A program made the translations under genes and the position numbers. The notes below the pieces were generated by a model. The model was not told the DNA's origin, ran no database searches, and worked only from the letters and a program-made list of their open reading frames with translations. A stretch of DNA of 64,000 nt from CAYVQE01 sp964454005 (lineage in GTDB: Bacteria; Myxococcota; B64-G9): assembly GCA_964454005.1 (NCBI GenBank), contig CAYVQE010000013.1, positions 1 to 64,000 of the forward strand, written 5' to 3'. Each line of letters opens with the position of its first letter. Positions within the stretch are counted from its first letter, which is position 1. Shown one piece after another: positions 46,072-55,487 of this stretch.

Positions 46072-47982
46072 TCAATCGGCCGCTTCGCCCAGGCGCCCCC
46101 GTGGGCCCGGCGGCACTTCGCTGCCGCCCGGCGCGGCTTCCGGGTCCGGCTCGTCCAGTCCCACCATGGCCAGCAGGCGCAGGGCATTGGTGGTCGGGGT
46201 CAGCCCGGGGCGCAGCTTGAAATCGAAGTGCATCTGCACCCGGCCGTCGCGCTCGCTGTACTGCTCGCGGAAGTGCACCGGCTGCAGCCGGCCGGCCAGG
46301 GACTCGGCGTCGGCCAAACTCAGGTCGTGGGTGGCCACCGCGCCCAAGGCGCCCAGGCCGAGCAGGTGGGCCAGCACCCGTTCGACCGCCACCCGCCGCT
46401 CCTGGGCGTTGGTACCCAGCAGGATCTCGTCGAACAAAAACACCGGCACTTGCTCGCCGGCCGCGGCCACTTCGCGGGCGCGGGACACGGCCGCCTCGAG
46501 CTGCTCGAGTTCGGCCAGGAAGTAGGACCGGCCCCGCTCCAGCGCATCGGTCACCCGGAAAGAGGTCACCAGCGCGGCCGGCGGAGCGCGCAAGGCGGCG
46601 GCGCAGACCACGCCGCCGGCCCCGGCCAGGATCAGGTCGAGACCGACGGCCCGCAGCAGGGTGCTCTTGCCGGACATGTTGGAGCCGGTCACCAGCAGGC
46701 AGGTGCCGGCCGGTCCCAGGGTCACGTCGTTGGTCACGCAGGCCGCGGGGGCCAACAGCGGATGGCCCAGGCCGCGGGCGGCCAGGCGATCGTGCCGCGG
46801 ATCGACATCGGGCCGGGCCCAGCCCGGGTGGGCGTGGGCCAGCGCGGCCAGGGCGGCCAGGGCCTCCAGCTCGGCCAGCGCCGCCAGCCAGCCGCGCAGC
46901 CAGCCGCCGGCGGCCAACCGCCAGCGCTCCAGCTGCTCCAGCAGATGAAAATCCCACAGCAGCAGTCCCTGGGCCATGATCGCCGCCAGGGTCGAGCGGC
47001 GCACCTCGGCCAGGTGCAGCAGGCGCTCCAGCCGGCGCAGGCCGCGCCGGGCGCCGGCGCTGCCATCGCCCATGGCCGCGGCCAGCTCGGCCAACCGCGC
47101 ATCGGCGAATTCGGCGCCGCCGGCGGCCAGCAGCCCGGCGTAGCCGCCGAGAATGCGGGCGGCGTCCTCGCCCTGGCCAAAGGCCCGGTTGAGCGGGCCC
47201 AGGTACAGCGCGGTCAGCACCAGATTGACCAGCACCGGCGCCAGCCACAGGGCCGGGCCGGTGACGCCGGCCGCATCCAGGCCGATCAGCAGCAGGGTGG
47301 CGGCGGTCAGCCCGCGCGCCAGCCAGCTCAACCACGGCCGCGCCAGCAGCCAGGGCGGGCTCTCCGCCCAGGCCAGCAGCCGTTCGCCGTCGCCGGCCGC
47401 GGCCGGCAGCTCGCCGGCCAGCCGCTCCAGCTCCTGGCGCAGCTCGAGCCGCCCCACCAGCTCGGCCGCCGCCCGCTGCCGCGCGGCGATGGTCTCGGGC
47501 GCGGCCGGCTGCAGCAGCCAGTCGGCCAGCAGGGCATCGCCCAGGGGGCTGCGGGCCGTGCCCAGCAGCCGCCACAGCGAGGCCCGGCCGGCCAGATCCA
47601 GATCGCGCACCAGCCCCGCCGCCGGCCGCGGCCAGTCCGGCAGCTCGGCCAGAGCCTCGAAATCGCGGCCCAGCCGCGCCAGCGCCCGCCGGTTGACTTC
47701 CTCCAGCCCGGCCGCCCGCCGGCGCAGCACCGCCACCCGGCCGTGCACCCCGGCCGCCACCAGAAAGCCCAGCAGACAGGCCCCGGCCCCCGCCACCAGA
47801 CCCCAGCGCGGCGCCGACCACTGCCACAGCCCGGCGACCAGCAGCCCCAGCATGCCGGCGAACAACAGCAGCCGCAGCTGCGCGATCCAGCCGAAGCGCC
47901 GCCCCAGCCGCGCCCGCTCGTCCCGCCAGCGCTCCAGCTCACGCCGGTACACCCGCCCCGGCTCCTGTCCCAGCTCGCTCAT
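46072..47982 (-). CDS. Membrane-anchored MutS-family ATPase
   Basis: 636 residues. The C-terminal ATPase is clearly MutS-like: Walker A VTGSNMSGKSTLLRAVG, FLAELEQLEAAVSRA, Walker B FLFDEILLGTN and ATHDLSLAD. The N-terminal third lacks the mismatch-recognition domain and instead has two hydrophobic segments (LRLLLFAGMLGLLVAGLWQW, GLVAGAGACLLGFLVAAGV), with another hydrophobic pair near residue 225-265 (LTAATLLLIGLDAAGV, LAPVLVNLVLTALYLG). Proteins of this type exist in many bacteria, but their role is not established, and mismatch repair is not expected. It has a good promoter of its own. Confidence 0.87.
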   Translation of the reverse strand: MSELGQEPGRVYRRELERWRDERARLGRRFGWIAQLRLLLFAGMLGLLVAGLWQWSAPRWGLVAGAGACLLGFLVAAGVHGRVAVLRRRAAGLEEVNRRALARLGRDFEALAELPDWPRPAAGLVRDLDLAGRASLWRLLGTARSPLGDALLADWLLQPAAPETIAARQRAAAELVGRLELRQELERLAGELPAAAGDGERLLAWAESPPWLLARPWLSWLARGLTAATLLLIGLDAAGVTGPALWLAPVLVNLVLTALYLGPLNRAFGQGEDAARILGGYAGLLAAGGAEFADARLAELAAAMGDGSAGARRGLRRLERLLHLAEVRRSTLAAIMAQGLLLWDFHLLEQLERWRLAAGGWLRGWLAALAELEALAALAALAHAHPGWARPDVDPRHDRLAARGLGHPLLAPAACVTNDVTLGPAGTCLLVTGSNMSGKSTLLRAVGLDLILAGAGGVVCAAALRAPPAALVTSFRVTDALERGRSYFLAELEQLEAAVSRAREVAAAGEQVPVFLFDEILLGTNAQERRVAVERVLAHLLGLGALGAVATHDLSLADAESLAGRLQPVHFREQYSERDGRVQMHFDFKLRPGLTPTTNALRLLAMVGLDEPDPEAAPGGSEVPPGPRGRLGEAAD

Positions 47983-48026
47983 CCGAACTCCGTCCAGCCT
48001 CCGCCCCGTCCGCCGCCACCTCCGGC

Positions 48027-48055
48027 AAGCTACGGGCCAAAACCAGCCCTGTCAA
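48027..48055 (-). promoter_or_regulatory. Promoter of the MutS-like gene
   Basis: Minus strand: TTGACA (48055-48050), 17 bp spacer, TAGCTT (48032-48027). Start near 48020. Confidence 0.6.
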
Positions 48056-48083
48056 CGCGCCCTTCGCGAGCGATCGCCCCTGA

Positions 48084-48371
48084 CCCCACCGATCGCCGCC
48101 CTGGCCCGAGGGCTTCTGGCCCGAGCCGGGTGCGCGCACCGATGGGAGCGGCTGGGAGGCGACCCTGCAGGCGATCGAGCGCGATCTAAACGCCTTCTTG
48201 GCCCTGGTGCGCGATGCCGCCACCGACCTGCTGGCCCCGCTGCCCCACGCCCCGGACTACACCGTGCTGCGCGAGGTGCTGCTGGTGGCCGATCACAACG
48301 CCTACCACCTCGGCGAGCTGACCGCCCTGCGCGCCACCCTCGACATCCGGCCCGACTCGGGTTGGTGGTGA
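48084..48371 (+). pseudogene. C-terminal fragment of a DinB-family protein
   Basis: An open frame directly after an in-frame TGA (48081) reads PPWPEGFWPEPGARTDGSGW and continues through LQAIERDLNAFLALV to DYTVLREVLLVADHNAYHLG and a stop. This is the second half of a DinB-like four-helix-bundle metalloprotein; the HNAYHLGEL motif holds metal-ligand His residues. No start codon or first half with the matching His can be found upstream, so the gene is truncated. It lies next to an orphan antitoxin-like gene. Confidence 0.7.
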
Positions 48372-48377
48372 ACCACG

Positions 48378-48536
48378 ATGAAGACCCCAGCCGAAAGAAG
48401 TGCGCAATACGCAGAAGCCCAGGAGCGGGAGCGCCAGGAGGATCGGCAGCGCTGGGAGGAGTACCAGCGCACGGGTGAGCACATCGACCACGCGACCATG
48501 ATGGCCTGGCTGGAGAAACTCGAGCACGAGCGCTGA
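48378..48536 (+). CDS. Small orphan antitoxin-like protein
   Basis: 52 residues, highly charged and helical: MKTPAERSAQYAEAQERERQ, then RWEEYQRTGEHIDHATMMAW and LEKLEHER. The ending RxRWxxYxxTGExIDHxxxxAWL is typical of short type II antitoxins paired with RelE/ParE or similar toxins. No toxin gene lies on either side: a DinB fragment precedes it and a convergent gene's stop is 13 bp away. It may be a relic of an exchanged module or a free-standing regulator. No strong Shine-Dalgarno sequence is visible. Confidence 0.55.
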   Translation: MKTPAERSAQYAEAQERERQEDRQRWEEYQRTGEHIDHATMMAWLEKLEHER

Positions 48537-48548
48537 GATGGCGTCGGT

Positions 48549-50714
48549 CTAAAACCGGTACTCGAACTCCAGCCTGAGCCAGTGGGCGGGGTTGGGGTTG
48601 CGTTGTTGGGTGGAGTCGCGATCGTCGAGCCAGGCGAAGACCTCGTAGCGCAGCTTGACGCGGAAGATGCGCTCGACCCAGTAGGCGGCCTCGAGGTAGG
48701 TCCACAGCGAGTGCTCGCGGTAGTCGTCGTGCTCGATGGCCTCGAACAGGTAGCGCATGCGGGCCCGCAGCCTGAGGCCCTCGATGGGCTTGTACATCAC
48801 CACCAGCCAGGCGGCCGAGTCCTGGCGCATGGCGTCGTCGTAGCGATCGCTGCCGTCGTCCAGCCAGCGGTGCTGCAGCTTGGCGGTGATGGTCAGATCG
48901 CGGGTGGGCAGGAAGCGGCCCTTGACGCCGACCTGGGCCTTCTCGCCCTGGCAGGGTACCGGCTCGTCGGCTGCGGTCAGAAACGGCGTCTCGAAGCAGG
49001 TCTCGTAGCGGCCGCCGCCGGCCAGGTCGCGGTCCTGGAACTCGACCCATACCCCCGGGTGGAACCAGCGGGTCAGATCGTAGTCGGCGCGCAGGTTGAG
49101 CCGCAGCTTGGGCGCCTCGTCGCTGAGCTGGGCCCAGATGTCCTGGGTGGCGCGCAGCCGCAGGTCGCCGACCTCGCCGGTGTAGCGCAGCCGCAGCCCG
49201 GCCTCGTCGCGGCCGCGGCGGCCGTCGTACTCGTCGGGCGCGGCCACCGGCCGGCTGTAGGGGTTGGCGAAGTCCTTGTCGTAGTAGCGGGCCACCGCCT
49301 CGAACTCGTGATCCGGCCAGGTGGTGGTGGCCCGCAGCAGCGCCGCCCAGCCGCCGCCGGCCGGCTGCGAGTCGAACGACCGGCTGAGCTCGGCGTAGAA
49401 GTCGATCAGATCGACACCCCAGGCGAAGTCCAGGCCCACCGCGCCGAAGGGCCCGCCGTAGGGGATGGCCGCCCACTCCTGGAAGTCCAGATCCATGCCT
49501 TTGACCAGCCAGGAGATGTCGGCCCCGTAGCCGGTCACCCCGATGTGGGCCCGGCGCGAGAAAAAGTAGGTCACGTTGCCGCCGCCCAGCATCTCGTTGA
49601 ACATGTTGGGCAGGGTGTGGTAGCTGAACTCGGTGGTCGGCGCCAGCAGGTCGTCGCGGCGCACGAACACGTCCGGCGCCTTGCAGGCCTCGTCGTCGTC
49701 ATTGCGCGGATCGGCGCAGCGCCGGCGGTCGTAGATCTCGTACTGGTAGATGCTGCGGGTCTGGTGCGAGAACCAGCCATAGGCCTGCAGCCAGCCGCCG
49801 CCCAACTCGAGCTTTTTGAGCCCCACCGCCGCGCCGCGGAAGCGGTCGGTCCAGCGGTAGTCGGGCGACTGGTACTCGCTGCCCCGCGCCCCGGCGCAGG
49901 GGCTGTCGGCGAAGTCGCCGGCCGACTCCTTACACAGTCGGGTCAAGCCCTGGTTGTAGGTGATGGTGCGGTCGGGCTTGATGCCGTTGGGGGTGTACCA
50001 GGTGGTGTTGTCGAAGGTCAGCCGCTGGCCGAAGCCGATGCGGTAGGTGCCCACCACCGCGTGCAGGCTCTTGGTCTCCCACTCCAGGTAGAACTTGGGC
50101 AGGTGGAACTGGGCATCCGGCCGGCGGGCGCTGAGCGCGTCGCGGCTGGGGTCATAGACCACCTTGTCCAGCCGGTTGCGGGTCAGCACCCCGACCAGGC
50201 CCACCTCCAGGTGGCGGAAGGTGGACAGCTCGCCCAGCAGCCACATCGACGGCACCTGCTCGTCGCCGGCCACGTAGGTGGTGCGGTACTGCAGCCGGCC
50301 CTTGGTGGCGTACAGCGGCGGCTCGGCGTCCTCGACGATGATGAAGGGCGCGATGGCCAGCAGCTTGCGCTGCGACAGCACGTCGGCGGTGACCAGCGCC
50401 ACCGGATCGTCGATCCGGCCCACCTCCTCGCGGTAGGCCAGGATGGCGTCGACCTCGGCGTAGTTCAGGTTGGGCAGCGCGTAGAGCTCCTCGCGGCCGG
50501 CGCTGTTCAGATCCACCCCGTCGTGCAGCAGCTCGACCAGGGTCTCGTAGTCGTTCTCGTCGATCTCCTGAGCGGCCAGCAGATCGAGTAGCTCCTCCTC
50601 GGTCTCGATGTCGACGAAGATGCCGTAGTCGTTGGCCGCGGCCGGCCCGGCGGCCAGCAGCCAGCCGGCCAGCCACAGCAACGTTCCAACCCGCCTCCAC
50701 CCTCGCTCACTCAC
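48549..50714 (-). CDS. ComEA-type HhH domain fused to an outer-membrane beta-barrel
   Basis: 721 residues. Signal peptide (LLWLAGWLLAAGPAAA), then a helix-hairpin-helix domain near residues 55-125: GVDLNSAGREELYALPNLNY, AILAYREEVGRIDDP and KLLAIAPFI, matching the pattern of ComEA-type DNA-binding domains. The remaining 580 residues are a beta-barrel: repeated aromatic strands (FYLEWETKSLHAVVGTYRIGF, LDFAWGVDLIDFYAEL, WLRLEFEYRF) and a C-terminal Phe, the signal for outer-membrane insertion. HhH domains bind duplex DNA without sequence preference, so this could be an outer-membrane DNA receptor; that is inference. The GTG start has GGAGG six bases upstream and overlaps the thermonuclease stop. 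It is the last gene of an exported-protein operon. Confidence 0.85.
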   Translation of the reverse strand: MSERGWRRVGTLLWLAGWLLAAGPAAANDYGIFVDIETEEELLDLLAAQEIDENDYETLVELLHDGVDLNSAGREELYALPNLNYAEVDAILAYREEVGRIDDPVALVTADVLSQRKLLAIAPFIIVEDAEPPLYATKGRLQYRTTYVAGDEQVPSMWLLGELSTFRHLEVGLVGVLTRNRLDKVVYDPSRDALSARRPDAQFHLPKFYLEWETKSLHAVVGTYRIGFGQRLTFDNTTWYTPNGIKPDRTITYNQGLTRLCKESAGDFADSPCAGARGSEYQSPDYRWTDRFRGAAVGLKKLELGGGWLQAYGWFSHQTRSIYQYEIYDRRRCADPRNDDDEACKAPDVFVRRDDLLAPTTEFSYHTLPNMFNEMLGGGNVTYFFSRRAHIGVTGYGADISWLVKGMDLDFQEWAAIPYGGPFGAVGLDFAWGVDLIDFYAELSRSFDSQPAGGGWAALLRATTTWPDHEFEAVARYYDKDFANPYSRPVAAPDEYDGRRGRDEAGLRLRYTGEVGDLRLRATQDIWAQLSDEAPKLRLNLRADYDLTRWFHPGVWVEFQDRDLAGGGRYETCFETPFLTAADEPVPCQGEKAQVGVKGRFLPTRDLTITAKLQHRWLDDGSDRYDDAMRQDSAAWLVVMYKPIEGLRLRARMRYLFEAIEHDDYREHSLWTYLEAAYWVERIFRVKLRYEVFAWLDDRDSTQQRNPNPAHWLRLEFEYRF

Positions 50715-51201
50715 AGCCGACCTCCTCGCAGGCCCCCCACATGCCGCGCGCGAGCTGGCGGGCCTCGAACTCGGCCGCCTCGTACTCCTGGCGCCGTTGC
50801 TCGCCGTTGGGCGGGATGATCAGCACGCAGGCGTAGCCCTCCTCGACCAGGCGCAGGTTGACCTCCACCCCGTCGACCTCCACGTAGGCCAGCAGCCGGT
50901 CGTACTGATCGCGGCACTCGCTATCGTAACGCAGCCGCACCCGGCGCTCGGCCACCAGCATGGCGTTGTAGTCGGCCGCCTGCCGGCCGTAGCACTCGCT
51001 GTTGCCGCCGGTGGACTCGGGGGTGTCGATCATCAGGTAGCGCAGCCGCTGGCCGCCGGCCAGGTCGACGGTGTCGCCGTCGATCACCCGCTCCACCTCG
51101 GCCCGGCTCGGCCCGCAGTCCGAGCCGTCGCCGCCGCAGCCGGCCGCCAGCATGAAGGCGGCCGGCAACAGGGCCGGGCGAAGGGGCGAGCGCGGGCGCA
51201 T
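50707..51201 (-). CDS. Staphylococcal-nuclease-family lipoprotein
   Basis: 164 residues. Lipoprotein signal MRPRSPLRPALLPAAFMLAAGC. The SNase fold is complete: VERVIDGDTVDLAGG, RYLMIDTPES (Arg, Asp, Thr and Glu equivalents of R35, D40, T41 and E43) and DQYDRLLAYVEVDG with the R87 equivalent, then VNLRLVEEGYACV. The catalytic set looks intact, so a calcium-dependent DNA/RNA endonuclease outside the cytoplasm is likely. An in-frame GTG at 51222 overlaps the preceding stop as GTGA and is an equally plausible start. The gene overlaps the HhH-barrel gene by eight bases. Confidence 0.88.
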   Translation of the reverse strand: MRPRSPLRPALLPAAFMLAAGCGGDGSDCGPSRAEVERVIDGDTVDLAGGQRLRYLMIDTPESTGGNSECYGRQAADYNAMLVAERRVRLRYDSECRDQYDRLLAYVEVDGVEVNLRLVEEGYACVLIIPPNGEQRRQEYEAAEFEARQLARGMWGACEEVGCE

Positions 51202-51218
51202 GGGGCTGCGCGTCCCGG

Positions 51219-53614
51219 TCACGGACAGGCCGGATTGGCCCCGCCCGGGGTGCCCAGATCGCCGTCGCCGTAAGCGGCCTGGGCCGGGCACCAGTTGTCC
51301 TCGGTATCGTTGGCGGCCGGCGTGCGGAAGGCCGGATCGAGCGAGGTGGCCGCGCCGATGGTCGAGCCGCTGTAGATCACCTCGTCCAGCAGCTGCCCGG
51401 CGAGCGCCACCGAGATGCCGTCGCCGACGTTGACCAGGCTCATGTCGAGCAGGAAATCGACCTGCGGCAGGTCACCGTTTAGCACCGGGTCGTCCGATGC
51501 GGCCAGCACCACCCAGCTATCGGCCGCCGCCGGCAGGCAGTCGCCGCCCGCCAGGCTGAACTCCACCCCACCGTCGGCCTTGCCGAAGTCGAGGCCGTTC
51601 AGATCCACGTCGGCGCCCACGTAGAGCTCGATCCACTCACCGTCGGCATCGGAGGCCGCGTCCGGATCGGGCATGAACTCGGTGATCACGATATCGCCCA
51701 GCTGCGGCGGCACCAGGTCGCGCAGCGCGCCCTGGGCGTCGTAGCACTGGCCCTCGGGGGCGATGCCGCAGGCGTCGTTGGCCGCGCCCGGCGTGCCGCG
51801 GTCGCCGTCGCCGTAGACGCTCTCGGCAGCGCACCAGTAGTCGGGGTTGTCGTTCAGCTCCGGGTCGCGCAGCTGCGGCTCCAGCGCGGTGGCCGCGCCG
51901 GTGTGGCTGGAGCTGTAGGCGATGGCGTCGATCACGGTGTCGTCGCAGCCGACGAAGATGCCCTGGTCGCCGCTGTTGCTCAGGCTCATCTCGAGCGGGT
52001 AGTCGGCCCGGGGCAGGCCGCCGTTGAGCGCCGGGTCCAGCTCGGCGGCGAAGACCACGTGCGTGCCGGCCGCCACCGGCAGGCAATCGCCGCCCGGCAG
52101 GCTGAACTCGACCTCGCCGACCGACTTGCCCACCTGCAACCGGTTCAGATCCACGTCGGCGGTCACGTAGAGTTCGAACCACTCGCCCTCGGGGTCGCCC
52201 ACCGCGTACGGGTCGGGCATGAACTCGGTGATGATCAGATCGCCCGGCTGCGGCGGCACCAGGTCGCGCAGCNNNNNNNNNNNNNNNNNNNNNNNNNNNN
52301 NNNNNNNNNNNNNNNNNNNNNNNNNNNNNNNNNNNNNNNNNNNNNNNNNNNNNNNNNNNNNNNNNNNNNNNNCATGAACTCGGTGATGATCAGATCGCCC
52401 GGCTGCGGCGGCACCAGGTCGCGCAGCGCGCCGTCTTCGAAGCACTGGCCCTCGGGCGAGATGCCGCAGGAGGCGTTGGCCGCCCCCGGGCTGCCCCGGT
52501 CGCCGTCGCCGTACGGCGTCTCGCCGGCGCACCAGTACTGCTGGTCGTCGTTGTGGTCCGGGTCGGTCAGGCTGGGCTCCAGCGCGCTGGAGGCGCCGGC
52601 GCTCGCCGAGCCCCAGGTGATGCTGTCGCGCACCTGCTCGCCGTAGCCCAGCCGCAGCAGGCCGTCGCTGTTGGTCAGGCTGACGTCGACCACCTGGTCC
52701 ACCGCCGGCAAGCCGCCGTTGACCGCCGGATCGGCATTGCGGGCGAAGACCAGGTAGCTGCCGGCGGTCACCGGCACGCAGTCCAGCGCGGTCACCTCGT
52801 CTTCCCACTGCGCAGCGTCGGTGCTGACCTTGAGCCCGTTGAGATCGAAGTCGGCCGCGACGTAGACCTCGAACCATTCACCGTCGCGGTCTGCGACCGC
52901 GGCCGGGTCGGGCATGATCTCGGTGATGACCACGTCGCCCGGCAGCGGCGCCACCACGTCGCGCTCCTGGTCGCCATCCATGCACTTGGTCGGCGGCTGG
53001 ACGCCGCCGCAGACTTCGTTGGCCGTGCCCGGGGTGCCGTAGGCGTCGGGCGCATAAGGGGTCTCGCTCTCGCACCAGCGATCGATGTCGTCGTTGGCCA
53101 CCGCATCCGGGGTCTGGGCGCCGTCGAAGCTCAGCGAGGCGCCCTCGGCGGTATCCAGGTAGATCACCTGGTCGACCAGGGCCTTATCGCACAGCAGCCG
53201 CAGCCGGCCACCGCTGTTGCGCAGCGAGCCCAGGTCGGCGCCGTAGGCGTAATCGACCCAGTCCGGCTTGACCTCCTCCAGGGTGCCGCCGAAGACCAGG
53301 TACTGGCCGGCCTCGATCTCCAGCCCGGCGCGCACCTTGTGGGTCGCCTCGCCGGTGCCGTCGCCCTTGGCCGCCTCCAGGGTCAGGCCGGTCAGATCCA
53401 GGCTGGCGGTGGTCGGGTTGAACACCTCGAACCACTCCTGGCCCTCGTCCGGACCGCTGGGGTTGGCCATCACCTCGGTGATCACCAGGTCGCCGGCCAG
53501 CAGGCCGCTGGTGCACTTCAGGTCGCCGTCGCCGCCGCCCCCGCAGCCGGCGGCCAGCATGCCGAGCGCCAGCAACGCCGCGGCCATCGAAACGGGCTCG
53601 GGTCTACGGGGCAT
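51219..53614 (-). CDS. Multi-domain lamin-tail (LTD) lipoprotein, interrupted by an assembly gap
   Basis: Signal MPRRPEPVSMAAALLALGML with lipobox AAGCGGG. The protein is an array of lamin-tail domains, each opening GDLVITEVMANPSGPDEGQE, GDVVITEIMPDP or GDIVITEFMPDP, with WFEVFN/WFELYV/WIELYV, ending in NDDxxxWCxxxxPYGDGDRG and a Cys. Two copies lie before the gap and two after it. The 100-N gap (52273-52372) is flanked by the same 55-bp sequence, so further copies may be missing and the two halves are not in one frame across the arbitrary gap length. Bacterial LTDs are commonly found on exported nucleases and hydrolases. The ATG overlaps the upstream nuclease gene by 11 bases, with GGAGG upstream. 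Confidence 0.8.
52273..52372. other. Assembly gap (100 N)
   Basis: Exactly 100 N, a conventional scaffold-gap length, placed inside the lamin-tail repeat array. Identical sequence (52219-52272 and from 52373) borders both sides, so the true length is unknown and repeats may be collapsed. Confidence 0.98.
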
Positions 53615-54815
53615 GGCTCTCCTCCTGTTCCTGCTGTTCGGGCTGCTCGGGCTGCTCCGGCTGGGCGGCCGCGTCCGGCATGGGCGGATCATCCTCCATC
53701 CGGTCGCGGCCCTCCGGGTCCCAGCCCGAGTAGTTGGGCACCGCTTCCGACCCGGTGATCTGGCCCGGTGTTTTGATGATCATCTGCAGCACCTCGCGGC
53801 CGGTGTGCTTGTTGCGGTAGCGGTTGACCGGACCCTCGGCGGTGATGAACTCACCCTTGAAGCGCGCGATGCGCGAGGAGCCGAACACGTCCTTGTCGAA
53901 GAAGACCAGCGGAAAGTCGCCGCCGATGCGCCGGCTGAGCTTGACGATGGTCGGTCCCCGGTCGCCGAGTTCGATCTCGCCCACCGTGCCCAGCACCACC
54001 ACCGGCTTGCCGACATGCTTCTCCAGCCGCCGCAGGGCGTCCCAGTGGGTCAGGGTGATGTAGTTGTCCTGTCCCTCGGCCTCGCGCTCGAACTGCTGGA
54101 TGAAGTCGGCCCGCGCGTTCCACCACTGCAACCGTTCCTCGTAGTCGCGGTAGTGCTCCAGCTCCGGGTTCCAGATGCCGATGCCCTTTTGCTGCGCCTC
54201 GCGCTGGGCGGCGACGAACTGGTCGTGGAAGCGGCGCGAGTAGGAGTACTTGGTGAAGTAGGGGCTCATGCCGGCGCGCACCGCCTCCACGTTGTAGTTG
54301 ACCCAGCGACCTTTCTTCTTGGCGAATACGTAGACCAGGTAGCGGTCAAAGCGGCCGCGGATGTCCTTGGGATGGTCGCGCTCCAGCCGTACCGTGCGCA
54401 CCCCGTCGAAAAACTCGACCGCGAAGCGCTTGGCGTCCATGCCCAACGGGGTGGCGCACTTGACCGGCTTGGCCCGATCGCCGCGCTTGGCCTCGAGGTA
54501 CTGGTCGAAGCCCTGCTCGTAGAGCCGGCGGTCCTCCTCGCCCTTGAAGGTCTCCTCGGTGTCGATGGCCAGCAAGCGCAGGCTGGTGTCCAGCCCGGCC
54601 ACCTTGACGGTATCGCCGTCGATCACCGCGTCGGCGGCCAGCGGGAACTCGCCCAGCACCAGGCCCGGGGTCTCCAGCGCCCGCAGCCGCTTCTGGATCT
54701 CGGCCTTGCGCAGCCGTTGGACCCGCTTGGAGCCGCTGCAACCACAGGCCAGCAGGCCGGCGGCGAGCAGCAGCCCGGCCAGCAGCGGGATGCCGGCCCG
54801 CGACGGCCGGTTCAT
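53604..54815 (-). CDS. Staphylococcal-nuclease-domain lipoprotein with a C-terminal OB-like domain
   Basis: 403 residues. Signal MNRPSRAGIPLLAGLLLAAG with lipobox LLACGCS. The SNase domain (about 45-230) has DAVIDGDTVKVAGLDTS, LRLLAIDTEETFKG (R35, D40, T41 and E43 equivalents) and RGRFDRYLVYVFAKK (R87 equivalent), with an inserted helical stretch after GMSPYFTKYSYSRRFHDQ. The C-terminal region (about 265-365), HVGKPVVVLGTVGEIELGDR with IARFKGEFITAEGPVNRYRN, resembles an OB-fold nucleic-acid-binding domain. A Pro/Glu/Gln-rich tail ends the protein. Its ATG overlaps the LTD gene before it (ATGA) and its end overlaps the LTD gene after it. Confidence 0.87.
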   Translation of the reverse strand: MNRPSRAGIPLLAGLLLAAGLLACGCSGSKRVQRLRKAEIQKRLRALETPGLVLGEFPLAADAVIDGDTVKVAGLDTSLRLLAIDTEETFKGEEDRRLYEQGFDQYLEAKRGDRAKPVKCATPLGMDAKRFAVEFFDGVRTVRLERDHPKDIRGRFDRYLVYVFAKKKGRWVNYNVEAVRAGMSPYFTKYSYSRRFHDQFVAAQREAQQKGIGIWNPELEHYRDYEERLQWWNARADFIQQFEREAEGQDNYITLTHWDALRRLEKHVGKPVVVLGTVGEIELGDRGPTIVKLSRRIGGDFPLVFFDKDVFGSSRIARFKGEFITAEGPVNRYRNKHTGREVLQMIIKTPGQITGSEAVPNYSGWDPEGRDRMEDDPPMPDAAAQPEQPEQPEQQEQEESHAP

Positions 54816-55453
54816 TCGCAGGGCGGGTTGGCGGTACCCGGTGTGCCCGGCAGCCCCACCTGTCCCGGTTCCAGCTCGTAGGCAGTGTCGTCGATGCACC
54901 AGTCGCTCTCCTCGTCATTGGCTTCGGCGCTGGGCTGCAGCGCCCCATCGAAGGCCAGGCTGCCCGCCGCAGGCAAATCGCGGTAGACCACGTTGTCGAG
55001 CTCCTGCTCACAGGCCCAGACCTTCAGCAAACCACTGTCATAGAGATCGGACTCGAAGTCCTGTCGATAGCCGTAGTCCACATGATCCGGCCGCTCGGCA
55101 TCGTCGAAGCGGCCGAGCACGAAGTAGCCGCCGGGGGTCACCTGCGTTCCACGGGCACGAACCACGATCTCGCGTGCGGCCGAGCCGTCGAGCCGCACCA
55201 GGCTCAGCCTGACCCCGGCCAGGGCCACGTCATGCTCGGTGGTGTTGTAGAGTTCGATCCACTGGCCCCAGGTGTCGGTGCCGGTCTGCTTGCCGCGCAG
55301 CTCGGTGATCACCAGGGCCCCGGGTTCGACATCCGGGCACTCCAGCTCGAGGGGCTCCCGCGCGCAGCCGGCCAGCAAGGGCAGCAGCAGCAAGAACGAC
55401 CAGGGGCACGAACGAAGGATGAGGCGACGCGCGGGGGGTTCGTCAGCGAGCAA
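54812..55453 (-). CDS. Lamin-tail-domain lipoprotein, first gene of the nuclease operon
   Basis: 213 residues from a TTG with GGAGG five bases upstream. Signal region RRLILRSCPWSFLLLLPLLAGC (lipoprotein). A single LTD follows: PGALVITELRGKQTGTDTWG, QWIELYNTTEHDVALAGVRL, TPGGYFVLGRFD, then a C-terminal NDEESDWCIDDTAYELEPGQ and GLPGTPGTANPPC like the ends of the repeats in the larger LTD protein. No ATG or GTG in the correct frame lies near the signal peptide; the next in-frame ATG is 25 codons upstream. The promoter at 55488 fits this TTG. Confidence 0.82.
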   Translation of the reverse strand: MLADEPPARRLILRSCPWSFLLLLPLLAGCAREPLELECPDVEPGALVITELRGKQTGTDTWGQWIELYNTTEHDVALAGVRLSLVRLDGSAAREIVVRARGTQVTPGGYFVLGRFDDAERPDHVDYGYRQDFESDLYDSGLLKVWACEQELDNVVYRDLPAAGSLAFDGALQPSAEANDEESDWCIDDTAYELEPGQVGLPGTPGTANPPCE

Positions 55454-55487
55454 ACCGGCCTCCAGCAGGACGTTCGTCAACTGTCCC

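Noticed and set aside
45703..48189. 828-codon plus-strand frame opposite the crotonase and MutS-like genes
   Set aside because: Antisense to two genes with intact catalytic motifs; Gln/Gly/Arg-rich translation.
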